A stretch of DNA of 64,000 nt from Colius striatus (taxonomy: Eukaryota > Chordata > Aves > Coliiformes > Coliidae). The notes under the pieces are model-generated. The model was not told where the DNA came from and made no database searches. It saw nothing but the letters and a program-made list of their open reading frames with translations. A program made the translations under genes and the position numbers. Below, one piece after another: positions 54,401 to 62,135 of this stretch. Where the stretch lies: assembly GCF_028858725.1 (NCBI RefSeq), contig NC_084772.1, positions 20,623,548 to 20,687,547 on the forward strand, in the 5' to 3' direction. Every line of letters starts with the position of its first letter. The stretch's first letter is position 1.

Positions 54401-55070
54401 TAGCTGATGGGGAAGGCGATGGCGAGCGGGAGCCACGTGCGGCTGCCACATGGCAGCGGGACCGGGTCTGCGGGTACTTACGGACGCAGAGACACGCCAC
54501 CAGCTTGGCAGCCTGGTCGGGCACCGGGCAGGTGGGGAAGATGGGCTTGAGCAGGTACGTAGCGAAGACCAGAGCCACGATGTACTGCGAGGAGGGCCGG
54601 ATGATGAGCAGCTCTATCCAGAGCTTGAGAAAGGCGGGCAGGGAGCCGTACACCTCCAGCATGTAGGCATAGTCCCCGCCGGACTTGGTGATGGTGGTGC
54701 CCAGCTCAGCGTAGCAGAGGGCACCCACGATGGAGAAGGCCCCGCAGACGGCCCACACCACCAGCGACAGCCCCGGCGAGCCGGCCTCCCGCAGCACGCC
54801 CGTGGGGGTGACGAAGATGCCGGAGCCGATGATGGTGCCCACGATGATGGCCACGCCGTTGAGCAGCGTAATGGAGCGCTGCAGCGTCACCCCTTCGCCC
54901 TCGGCGCAGGTCGAAGGCGAGCGGGCGCAGCCGTTCTCCTGCGCCCCACCGTCCGCCGGGTCCAGCATCTTCTCCATCGCCTGCTTCTCCTCCTCCTGCG
55001 CCAGCGAGGAGGCCGAGCCCGCCGGGCTCCTCTTCTTCACCGCGCTGTTGCCGCCGCCGCTGCCCGACAT
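21347..55070 (-). CDS. SLC7A5: SLC7A5 (LAT1), large neutral amino acid transporter small subunit 1, complete ten-exon coding region
   Basis: The product is the light chain of the heteromeric sodium-independent exchanger for leucine, phenylalanine, tryptophan, thyroid hormones and related substrates; it pairs with 4F2hc (SLC3A2) at the plasma membrane. The ten exons join in phase to 1575 nt and 524 residues (human 507; the excess is in the N-terminus). Visible family features: GSGIF in TM1 (residues 82-86); Cys181 in FPTCPVP, equivalent to the human Cys164 that forms the disulfide with 4F2hc; TM6 gate Phe269 in LFAYGGWN; twelve hydrophobic segments with LeuT-type order; and a C-terminus ending VVPQES. 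All junctions are GT-AG. Exons: 55070-54482, 41555-41430, 30163-30058, 29612-29568, 27931-27808, 26143-26040, 25298-25202, 24835-24686, 23476-23299, 21402-21347. SLC7A8 is unlikely given near-identity to LAT1 and the KLHDC4/CA5A neighbours. Confidence 0.98.
22571..22630. repeat. (TTCCC)12 pentanucleotide microsatellite in SLC7A5 intron 9
   Basis: Twelve perfect copies of TTCCC occupy 60 bp. On the SLC7A5 transcript strand this reads (GGGAA)12, a pure purine run with regularly spaced GGG triplets. Confidence 0.97.
22965..23167 (-). mobile_element. CR1 LINE fragment in SLC7A5 intron 9, reverse orientation
   Basis: The copy starts in the inverted CR1 segment GGAAGCTGCTGCAGTCCCAG, runs through the inverted GGGCTGGGCACTCCCCCAGC block and the AAACAGTTCTTCCTAAGATC block, and fades around the AACTTGAGGCCATT segment. 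It is in the same sense as the SLC7A5 transcript. Confidence 0.85.
23299..23476 (-). CDS. SLC7A5: SLC7A5 coding exon 9 (residues 448-507)
   Basis: This 178-nt exon reads [40 protein letters not shown] and [19 protein letters not shown], covering TM11 and TM12. The acceptor is TTGTTTAG|GTG and the donor is ATCT|GTAAGTAT. Confidence 0.97.
24278..24590 (-). mobile_element. CR1 LINE internal fragment in SLC7A5 intron 8, reverse orientation
   Basis: The copy contains the inverted CCTCCCCTGGGGCAGCCTGA, CTGCAGCCTCCTGTCAGGGA and CTCCTCTTCTCCAGGCTCAA blocks and the CCCAGCTTGGTGCCACCTGC segment typical of CR1 bodies. Both ends are truncated. It ends about 95 bp from the exon 8 donor. Confidence 0.88.
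24686..24835 (-). CDS. SLC7A5: SLC7A5 coding exon 8 (residues 398-447)
   Basis: This 150-nt exon, phase 0 at both ends, reads [20 protein letters not shown] then [20 protein letters not shown] and [10 protein letters not shown], covering TM9 and TM10. The acceptor is GCATGCAG|TGC and the donor is AGG|GTGAGAAC. Confidence 0.97.
25202..25298 (-). CDS. SLC7A5: SLC7A5 coding exon 7 (residues 365-397)
   Basis: This 97-nt exon reads [20 protein letters not shown] then [12 protein letters not shown], an intracellular loop and the start of TM9. The acceptor is CACTCCAG|GCTG and the donor is ACG|GTAAGCAG. Confidence 0.97.
26040..26143 (-). CDS. SLC7A5: SLC7A5 coding exon 6 (residues 331-365)
   Basis: This 104-nt exon reads [20 protein letters not shown] then [15 protein letters not shown], the TM8 region. 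The acceptor is CATTTAG|GAT and the donor is CCCG|GTAGGTTT. Confidence 0.97.
26465..27052 (+). mobile_element. CR1 LINE 3' fragment in SLC7A5 intron 5
   Basis: This copy of about 590 bp runs from the GTGCCCTCGTGGGCAAGAAG block through GTCCAGTTCTGGGCTCCCCA and CTGGACACGTTCCTGTGCCC to the tail GGGATTCTATGACTCAG. It is antisense to the SLC7A5 transcript. It is the best representative in the window of the subfamily also seen at 14.6, 13.3 and 33.3 kb. Confidence 0.93.
27431..27471. repeat. AT-rich inverted repeat (TTTTAATTAA / TTAATTAAAA) in SLC7A5 intron 5
   Basis: The decamer TTTTAATTAA at 27431-27440 is matched by its complement TTAATTAAAA at 27462-27471. Both contain the palindrome TTAATTAA, and the spacer is also AT-rich. 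Confidence 0.75.
27808..27931 (-). CDS. SLC7A5: SLC7A5 coding exon 5 (residues 289-330)
   Basis: This 124-nt exon reads [20 protein letters not shown] then [21 protein letters not shown], covering TM7 and the following extracellular loop. The acceptor is TTCCCAG|GAAC and the donor is GTG|GTAAGATA. Confidence 0.97.
28190..28388 (+). mobile_element. CR1 LINE 3' tail in SLC7A5 intron 4
   Basis: The copy contains GAGGGAGCCCTGGCACAGGC, the CTGGACACGTTCCTGTGTGA block, GGTTTGGACTGGATGATCTC and the tail CATGCTGTGATTCTCTGACT. It is an intact-looking CR1 3' end, antisense to SLC7A5. Confidence 0.92.
29568..29612 (-). CDS. SLC7A5: SLC7A5 coding exon 4 (residues 275-288, 45-nt microexon)
   Basis: This very short exon encodes [14 protein letters not shown]. 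The acceptor is AAATTGCAG|GAAT and the donor is TACAG|GTGGGTGTG. It completes Trp274 and starts Arg289. Its length is a multiple of three, but its skipping would remove the end of TM6 and the following loop. Confidence 0.96.
29785..29900 (+). mobile_element. Short CR1 LINE fragment in SLC7A5 intron 3
   Basis: The copy contains TTTTTCCCTGAGAGGGTTGT, the CAGCCCCTGTGCCAGGCTGC block and a CCCAGCCCTGGAGCTGCTTC block; the flanks are not recognisably CR1. Confidence 0.8.
30058..30163 (-). CDS. SLC7A5: SLC7A5 coding exon 3 (residues 239-274)
   Basis: This 106-nt exon reads [15 protein letters not shown] then [20 protein letters not shown]. It covers extracellular loop 3 and TM6 with the substrate-gating Phe269 (human Phe252). 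The acceptor is CCTGTAG|GTG and the donor is GGGTG|GTAAGATG. The loop segment differs most from human. Confidence 0.97.
33258..33298 (-). mobile_element. Inverted CR1 3'-terminal fragment
   Basis: This 41-bp stretch (AGAATCCCAGAGTGCTGGGG..) is the reverse complement of a CR1 tail. It abuts, without spacer, a forward CR1 body that starts at about 33299. Confidence 0.7.
33299..33678 (+). mobile_element. CR1 LINE 3' fragment in SLC7A5 intron 2
   Basis: The copy begins at the TCTGTGTGAGGAGGAAAGG block, passes AAGCACCTAAAGGGTGGGTG and CTGGACACGTTCCTGTGCCC, and ends near CCTGGGATATTAGATG. It belongs to the same subfamily as the 26465-27052 copy and is antisense to SLC7A5. Confidence 0.9.
38895..38958 (+). 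mobile_element. Short CR1 LINE 3' tail in SLC7A5 intron 2
   Basis: The copy contains GGTTGGGCTGGATGATCTCT, then a GGAGGTCCCTTCAAC block and a CTCTGTGAACA terminus. Only about 60 bp survives. Confidence 0.8.
40835..41146 (+). mobile_element. CR1 LINE 3' fragment in SLC7A5 intron 2
   Basis: The copy contains GGTAATGAATGATAGGACCA, the CTGAGAGGGGTGTCAGCCCC block, GAGGGATCCCAAAGCCCTGG and the terminal GTGATTCTGTGA. It belongs to the same subfamily as the 7725-8375 copy and ends about 280 bp before exon 2. Confidence 0.92.
41430..41555 (-). CDS. SLC7A5: SLC7A5 coding exon 2 (residues 197-239)
   Basis: This 126-nt exon reads [20 protein letters not shown] then [18 protein letters not shown], covering the rest of TM4 and TM5. 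The acceptor is TTTCCCACAG|TGC and the donor is AAGG|GTGAGTAC; the phase is 1 at both ends. Confidence 0.97.
41556..54481 (-). other. SLC7A5: SLC7A5 intron 1
   Basis: This 12.9-kb intron lies between exon 1 and exon 2. I see no CR1 copy in it, in contrast to the left two thirds of the window. It contains a CACGTG E-box 43 bp inside the donor end (54434-54439) and a candidate hydrophobic alternative exon near 46.3 kb (see findings). Other open frames are short or start only at non-ATG codons. Confidence 0.9.
54434..54439. promoter_or_regulatory. CACGTG E-box at start of SLC7A5 intron 1
   Basis: A canonical palindromic E-box lies 43 bp inside intron 1. MYC-family control of SLC7A5 is established in mammals; binding at this particular site is inferred. 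Confidence 0.45.
54482..55070 (-). CDS. SLC7A5: SLC7A5 coding exon 1 (residues 1-196)
   Basis: The ATG at 55070 has A at -3 (GCCAACATG). The exon encodes a Gly/Ser-rich and acidic cytosolic N-terminus (about 60 residues), then TM1 with the unwound GSGIF motif, TM2, TM3, the extracellular Cys181 loop and the start of TM4. The donor is GTCC|GTAAGTAC, ending in phase 1. The sequence from EGEGVTLQ onward is almost identical to human LAT1, while the N-terminal tail is diverged and longer. Confidence 0.97.
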
Positions 55071-55138
55071 GTTGGCGGAGCGCGGAGCGGAGCGCGGAGC
55101 GGAGCGGGACGGGAGCGGGACGGGCGCGGGGCGACCAT
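55037..55138 (-). other. Upstream ORF overlapping the SLC7A5 start codon
   Basis: An ATG at 55138 (context GGCTGCATGG, T at -3 and G at +4) opens a 33-codon reading frame ending at 55037. It overlaps the main ATG (55070) in a different frame, and its product is Arg/Pro/Ala-rich. It is translated only if the transcript starts upstream of 55138, which the sequence does not prove. Confidence 0.4.
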
Positions 55139-55228
55139 GCAGCCGCCCCTTTTGTTCCGGCGGCGGTGGGCGGTGTGCGCCGGGCACCTCCCGCTCAGGC
55201 GGGGAGCGCGGGGCTGGCCTCCTTTCCG

Positions 55229-55258
55229 GGAGGAGGAGGAGGAGGAGGAGGAGGAGGA
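55229..55258. repeat. (GGA)n trinucleotide repeat in SLC7A5 leader/promoter
   Basis: About ten GGA/GAG triplets, (TCC)n on the transcript strand, lie roughly 160-190 bp upstream of the start codon. Confidence 0.9.
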
Positions 55259-55544
55259 AGGGGCGGGGGGGGGTTGCGATGCCCCGGCTGGCGCGGGCAA
55301 CCGGTAACCGGCGGCGTTGTCTGCCCCTTACCGGCGGCCCTTGCACAGAGCGGGCAGTTCACACGCACCAACCCCCAACCCCGTCCCATGAGGGAGTGGG
55401 GAATAAAGCGACCACGAGGGCCTCTGCCCCCCCCCCGGCTCTCTGCTGCCAGGGGGAGAGTCTGCTGCCCTCCTTCTGCCTAGACTGGGCTGTGTGTTCT
55501 TATAACACCGGGGCTCTGTCTGCTCCGTGTGATCTGTGTAAATC

Positions 55545-55550
55545 CACGTG
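55545..55550. promoter_or_regulatory. CACGTG E-box upstream of SLC7A5
   Basis: A canonical palindromic E-box lies about 475 bp upstream of the SLC7A5 ATG, just outside the CpG island. Use by MYC/MAX or USF factors is inferred. Confidence 0.4.
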
Positions 55551-58044
55551 TCTCCCAGCTCCACCTGATTTTAGAGCACTCGCCCTGCTCCTCTCGATGG
55601 CCACATTCACAGGCCAAGGCCCTGTCGCAGCATCGCTTGCATCTCTGCAGAGGCACCGCAGAAATCTGCCTGTCATCCCAGGCAACAAGATCACCAAAAA
55701 GACTCCATTGCAAAAAAAAAAACCCACCCCAAAATCTGGCAAGCGTGCAGGCAAAATGAGCAACTTCTCTCTCACTGCCTCAGAGAAGGCATAGGTTTTG
55801 CATCCAAGGAGACTTGGGTACTTCACAACAATTTCTAAGGCAGCTAGCAAATTCAGACCCTCCTCTTGTCCTTGTGGAATAGGAGATGAGTTCAGAGGCT
55901 AAAGCCTGGTTCTCAACAACAACCATTCCCGTTTGGAGGTGGAAGTGGTACCTTTGAGGAGCTGTTTCTCAGCAAGTGATCGGTGTCAGGCAAGAGCTCG
56001 TGCCCAAGCTCTGAGGCCCAAGGTCAGTGTCCTTCCTCGCTGGACCATCCTCCTCCTTGCAAGGTTCTGACCCGCTTCAGTACAGGCAGCAGGATGGGTC
56101 AGGAGGTTTTCTGCAAGATACCTCAGAGAAAGGTGAGATTTGCATTCTGGGGAAAGATGTAACATTTTCGGGCATCACGATCGCCTTCCCCAGGCCAGGA
56201 ATCCCCGGCTGCCCCTGGAAGCGCCGATCAGGACCTGACACCTAGTGGCTGACAGCCACAATAGCCCAGAGCCCTCAAACCAGCACTTCTTGATTTACAT
56301 AAGCATCCCTATCGAGGAGGAAAGCTTGATTACCTTTGCACCGAGCACATTTCTCTAGTTTTCAGAGAGAAATGGCATCCTGAAGAGACTGAAAAGACTA
56401 TGGCAATTAATTCTAACTCAACAGCAAAACATTTATCACACAGTTTTCCTGAAATCCCAAGAGCCTTTCTTTAGCTTCCCAACTTACCATTGCCCCCACC
56501 ACACAGGCTACACGGCTGCAACCTAAATGGGCTTTTTTCCCCTCAAAGTAAGGTTTAGAAACATTTCCTTATTACTGCATTTTGTGTTTTATCCCGGGGA
56601 AAACGTTCACAAGACCATAAAAGTCAGAAAAAGAAAATCCAAACAGGTACCTACAACACAGGGGATTGTCTCTGGAAACCATGAGGTCAAGCAGCAGTGG
56701 AGCAGCAGCCACTGAACTGCCACATTTGAAGCTGACCACATACTTGACTGTCTTGCAAATTCATCACCCAGAGTTAATTCTGCAACTGTTCTTCCATTTG
56801 TATTACTGGGAGAATACCTGCTTCACAGTCACGGGGCCAGGGTGTGTTCACAGCGTGCTTCAGATCTTCAAAGCCCTTCCCACATGTGAAGTATTATGAT
56901 GAACATTAACTTTCTTCAGGCCCCCAAGTGATTCCGCAGCATCTTTGAAGACTATTTGATTATACAATCAGTTCTCCATATGCTAATACTCAGGCACTTG
57001 ACGTTTGTCACATCAAAAAGGAAGACGGAAAGAATTATTTGTCAGAAAGACAAATAATTACCAGCAGCAGAAGTAAATTGGCCATTTGTTAGAAGTAATG
57101 TCTATGTGCTTCACCATTTATCAGGAGAGCTGCCTTGATCAAAATAAGACAGCCTCTTGGAACCAAAGAAGCCATTTCTATAGCCAACACCTCAGCTGCA
57201 CTAACACGAGAGCTTATAAGCTTTTCGGTTGCTGGGTAAACAGAAGTGGTGGTACCTTCTAGATCACTTCGATAGTAGTAAGAGTGGAACTGGCCTCACT
57301 CATAACCTGTGCCACTCTTTCTTCACGCTGCAATGGTTTGTCTGCCACCAAGGCTATCAAGCCACACACTTTCAGAAGCTTTGCATAAAAGTATTGCCTA
57401 CGATTCTTTTAGGAGGGGAACTCCTCCAGGCTGAAATCTTATTCCCAACTTTTCCCATCAGCAACTTGTTTGAATGAGTTCAGGTAACCTACCTATATGA
57501 CACCTAGACGCTAAGCATTGCTAAGAACAAGACTATAACAGTTATTTCACCCCATGAGCCATTCTTTCAATCCATAAGAGTAATTTCTTTCACTCAAAGC
57601 TTTTTTGATAAGATTCTTGTAGCCACAACCACTAAATCTGGAACAAGAGTTAGTCCACACATTGGATCAACACTCAGTTTTACCAAAACCAATTACACAA
57701 CAGCAAAAGGAGCTTAGTTGACAGGTTGAGTTTAATGATAAGTGTCAGATAAAGTAGTTTAGCAAAGATCCTCAACATTTGGAACTCCATTTTAGACAGC
57801 ATGTTGTATCTAGCTGAATGTAAAATAGACATCCTTCCATCACTACAGCAGCAACAGAGAGGTCATTGTTCTTTCATTCCAATCATAACCCAGTTCAGCA
57901 GAGTCTTTCATGGCTTTTAAGTATCACAGAAGGTCTGACATCTGATTAGACTCCAGGCATAATGAACTGGTTCATTCTCGAGGAAGGAATGACATTATTT
58001 TCTTGACAGAAAAGCTACTTTTTAACTTGGAGAGCTTAACTGCA
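55551..58044. other. Intergenic region between SLC7A5 promoter and CA5A 3' end
   Basis: This is about 2.5 kb with no CR1 copy, no supported reading frame and no RNA gene that I could recognise. GC content drops to the right. It may hold distal SLC7A5 promoter elements. Confidence 0.6.
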
Positions 58045-58074
58045 CAAAGAGATACAGGCAGAGGTTTCTCTATG

Positions 58075-58080
58075 TTTATT
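58075..58080 (-). terminator. Candidate poly(A) signal AATAAA, CA5A distal
   Basis: The minus strand reads GTGCAATAAACATAGAG, about 50 bp beyond the first hexamer. The two may act as a pair. Confidence 0.45.
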
Positions 58081-58125
58081 GCACAGTCACACACTAATGT
58101 AACAGTCTAAAATTCAGCAATATAG

Positions 58126-58131
58126 TTTATT
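58126..58131 (-). terminator. Candidate poly(A) signal AATAAA, CA5A proximal
   Basis: The minus strand reads GATATAAATAAACTATATTG; AATAAA is canonical and sits in an AT-rich context. It is the first canonical hexamer downstream of the CA5A stop codon. Confidence 0.45.
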
Positions 58132-61100
58132 TATATCAGCTTAAAACTGAGGAAAAAGGCCTGTATTGTAGAACAAGAGGCACTCCCTGTTACACATGTT
58201 TTCCACAAGACAATGATTTCAGTTCATTATGATTAGGCAGGTAACATCCATTCAAACACACAGTGTAATAACTGACACAAAAACAAGATGCACAGAGAAA
58301 AAACCAAAGATGTGTTATGCAATACCAGTTAAAGACACTCAAAATTTTAAAGTAAATACTATTGACTATCAAGTTGAGCAGAAAAACAGACCTTTCCTCC
58401 AAAAGAAACCGTGTAGGATTCCAGTACCCTGAAACCCAGCAGATTTTTGTGAGATCAATGCAAGCTCCATTTCAATAGCTTTCAAAGCCAAGATACATTC
58501 CTGTCAGGCTTGTGGTAAAAACACCAAGGCAAGCCACTGCTGACAGAAGATTGGTCAGGTATCTGTGGTGGCACACCTCAACAGAGGTGTGAAAGGTCTG
58601 GAATGTAGGAATATGGATCAAATATTCAAACACTGAAGTTGTTGCAGCTGTGAAATCACCAACAATGAGACTCCTGATAAGAGCAGTATTAACAGAAATA
58701 CTTAAAGGTAGTTGGGTGCAGGTCTATATACTCCAAACACTATGGATGCCTATCTGTGCTCAAGTACCTTTTATGCCTTTTATAGTAAGCTGTCCTCAAA
58801 ACTCTCTTATTCCAGTCTTTGATTCCTAGCACTGACTGCCACAGGAACACTTCCCAGAAGAGTATTAAGTAACAGAAGCGACTTCTATGCAAGGACAAAT
58901 ACAAGCTTGTGCTTTGACCCTTTTGTATTGTACCAGCTAAGACAAGAACCCAAAGGTTCCTGTACAGATGCACCTGAAATAGACTTTCAGTTGTGCAAAA
59001 TCATTACAAATATTAGCTCTAGTCCCCACACATACACAACTGAGAGAATAAGGCAAAAGGATTACATCCCATCTCCTGTTTTACATACACGGACGAGGAT
59101 ACAGAATTCTTCCTCTTGAAGTCAGTTTTTGCAAGGCCAATACAGTCATTGTAACATGAAAGATTAAGGAAAGCCAAACAAACCCCTCAAAACCTTTCTG
59201 TTCCTTTCCAGATTGTTAATTACGATGACAATGTGCCCTGCAGCACTGCCTGCCTTAACCAGAGATGCTAAAACACTAACACATAACATGCAAGACTCAA
59301 ACTCCAGCAAAATAACTGTAGCAGAAAATCCCTGTAAAGCTTATCTTTGCAGCACAGTAACTGATACATTTCTAAGTTGACCCTGTTTCCAGATGCTTGA
59401 AACAATCAGTGCTGACATTGAAAGCAAACCTCTATGAGAATTTTAAACAGATGACTGAAACCAGAGTATTCAGCATCATCTCTGCTGGATGTGTGGCGGT
59501 GATCAGGTTAAAAAGAGGTTTCCACACCTGGGAAGAAAACTCGCTTCAGCTGAGAAAACCACTGAGAACTCCATTGGGTGTGAGCATGCTGCAGCACTAT
59601 GATGCATCTGGAGAACAAGCACAACCCAGTAGTTGCCTAAGAACAAAATACCTATTCTGTATTTGCATATGTTATGAAAGCTGCAATAACTGGTAAAACA
59701 AGCTCAGTGGATCAGAGGTGCACAAAAGCTTAGTGAAAACTACCAAGGCAACCAAAAAACTTGGAGCAGTTGCAGGAAGCTTTCTAAAAGACCCATTAAT
59801 CCATGACAGGGCTATTTACCTGTAGGTAGCTCAGTGCTGCTGAGTCACCTGTAGTTTTAAATTTGAAGGCAACACTCAGATGTCATTATAGCACAGTTTT
59901 TCCTAACTGCTAGCAATGAGGAGCAAACAAATCTCAAAGATACATGCCAGTTCTGAATCACTGCCCTCTGTCTATGGGGTCCTCCTCAGAAAACTGTTTG
60001 CAGGATCAGCACTGAATGAGAACCTCAGGCTTAACAATGACTAGATTGTGTAAGTTCAAGGCAGAAAGTAAAAGAAATCTTTTTCTATTGCCAGAACTGT
60101 AATACTCTTTCCAAAATTATTTTGGAACCTGTCAGCCTCTGACAAAACCATCACTGATGTAATTCTGCAGACCAGGAACGTAATAAAAAGTCTATCTGGT
60201 GATGTCAAAGAGTGTGGGTTCAGTTCAACCAAGTTCATATAGGTGGTGTTCAGAGTTCATAAGGTTCAACAAAGCAGTAAAGGCTTGGGAGGGGTAATGA
60301 AACTGAAGATATATACTGCCATGTTGAATATACCACATAGCAAAAATAAGTATCCTACACTGGGGTAGAAGAGAGATTTTGTTACCTTTACCACATAGAG
60401 TTAATGGACATGTTTAAATTGCCAAAAGAGAAAGGCACAACTGTTGCAACGTCACAACAGCCTGAGGTAGAGCTAGTAAGGAAGCAAAGCAGGACCTGGG
60501 CACTTAATTGGTTAAACAAGCATATTCAAAAGCCTTAAAATCATCAGGGTCCTACTAAAAAGTGTTAAAGTGCTTTTAACTTGGACTTAAAGAAAACTAA
60601 AAGTATTGATTCTAAAGTTCCAAATTTAGCATTGATAAGCAAGTGTCCTGGCATCTACTTGTGCTCAACCCCACCTGAAACCACTGCCTCTGCTGACTGG
60701 CAGAAGCAGACCAGGTAACATCTGCTCTCCAAGAACACTCCTCAGATACAATCAATAGATCAGGTCATGAGTTCAGACAGACTTGCTCCTTATCAGAAAA
60801 CCTGACCATACACTTGGTACAAGAATTTCATGCACAGGCACACTGTTAAATATAGTGAAGTGTAAAAAGCCAGAAAGAAAGGTGCTTGAGAGGAAATTTT
60901 GGCTACCAGTAGTATGCTTCAGAGGTAGATAATACTTGTGGCATTTGCACTGTAACTCTAAGATAAGGCTCCACAGCTGGCAGCTTACACAATTTTGCCT
61001 AGTCCACAAATAAACTTCAGCCACCACTTAACTTCACTACCATAAGGTGCTACAAATATTATCTGGTCCCTAGTTGTCTTGAAGCTAGGTAAGTTTGGGG

Positions 61101-61587
61101 TTTTTTTATATAAGAAAACTACATTTTAAGACACAACTTTGACAAGAGTACACTGGTCCTCTGTTAGGTACTGAAAAAAATCCTTCAGGTACCTGAAAGC
61201 TGCATTTTGTCCTGACACTGGATTAGGGTTCAGAAGTTCTGTTGGTTTGTTTCTGCTTTTTTCCCCAAATCCCATTCTAAGAGCCAGCTGGGTCTTACCT
61301 AATTTTGCCTTTCTTCGATGTGATCCATTTACTGGGATCAATTGAATATCTTTGACTAATTTCCTGCTCTTGCCAATCTTGAGATACTGGTGAATCCTCC
61401 TCTGCTCTCTGCTACGTTAGTAAAACAGAACGGAAAAAGCTGCCAGAGTTCAAAGCTTTTGCTTTTGTTATAAGGTTTTAGAAAAAGTCTTCTGGCTTGT
61501 GGTGTAAAGCAGTCATTCTGTGGCATCCAGATCAAACACAGATCATGCACTCAATAGAACAGAAAGAGATTAGATTCTCTAAGCCTT

Positions 61588-61606
61588 CCCCCCCCCCCCC
61601 CCCCCC
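61588..61606. repeat. Poly(C) homopolymer, 19 bp
   Basis: This is an uninterrupted run of C; G on the CA5A transcript strand, inside the inferred 3'UTR about 530 bp after the stop codon. Homopolymers of this length are prone to length errors in assemblies. Confidence 0.95.
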
Positions 61607-62135
61607 ACTTCTCCTCTTGTCATCCTAAGCACCAAGGAAAAAGGAAGAAGATAAAACACCTCCGTGAATGTGACCAGAGAAGTTAATTCTCTTTCCCAGT
61701 CTCTGAAACAATCCCACAAAAGCACCTGATCAGTACTGGTACTTTTCATTTCTGCACACTTTCTGCTTGCTAACATGTTTTTCGTTGGGATTATTAATTC
61801 ATGCAAGTCACTGAAAGAGTATTTGAAGAGACAGGGAACAACTCAGAAGAGGGGTAGGGAAGAGGTCTCCTGCCCTCATTTTTCTCTTTTAACTGACAAA
61901 ATGATTCCCTGTTGATCCCTGCTTCAAAACTAATACATTTCTTTTAAAAGGCAAAACAAAAGAGAACCCCACACAGCTTCTCCACTGAAGATCAAATGGC
62001 CCTTAGCAGAACCAAAGCTGTCTCTGGCCGTGAACCTGGACGGTGTATCCACACTAGAGAAAAAGGGAAAACAACTGGAGAAGGAGGTCAGTCATATCCA
62101 GGTATTGCAGCCTGGACTGACGTGCTGTGGGCCAT

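Larger units (their letters stand above)
54450..55480. promoter_or_regulatory. CpG-island promoter and exon 1 of SLC7A5
   Basis: This strongly CpG-rich island covers coding exon 1, the 5' leader and the proximal promoter. It includes GC boxes (GGGGCGG near 55145 on the transcript strand and a C-rich GC-box run near 55265), a (GGA)n tract and a CACGTG E-box just upstream (55545-55550). No clear TATA box is seen. Long plus-strand open frames across it are antisense shadows of exon 1 and of CpG-rich DNA. Confidence 0.85.
58045..62135 (-). other. CA5A: Inferred CA5A 3'UTR
   Basis: This is about 4 kb downstream of the CA5A stop. It is AT-rich, without CR1 and without supported coding sequence. 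The first canonical AATAAA hexamers on the transcript strand after the stop are at 58131-58126 and 58080-58075. Earlier variant hexamers (for example TATAAA near 61.1 and 58.78 kb, AGTAAA near 61.33 kb) could give shorter isoforms. Confidence 0.4.

Noticed and set aside
54450-55794. Plus-strand open frames of 285 and 354 codons across the SLC7A5 CpG island
   Set aside because: They are antisense shadows of exon 1 and of stop-poor CpG-rich DNA; they encode low-complexity Arg/Gly/Glu runs and resemble no family.
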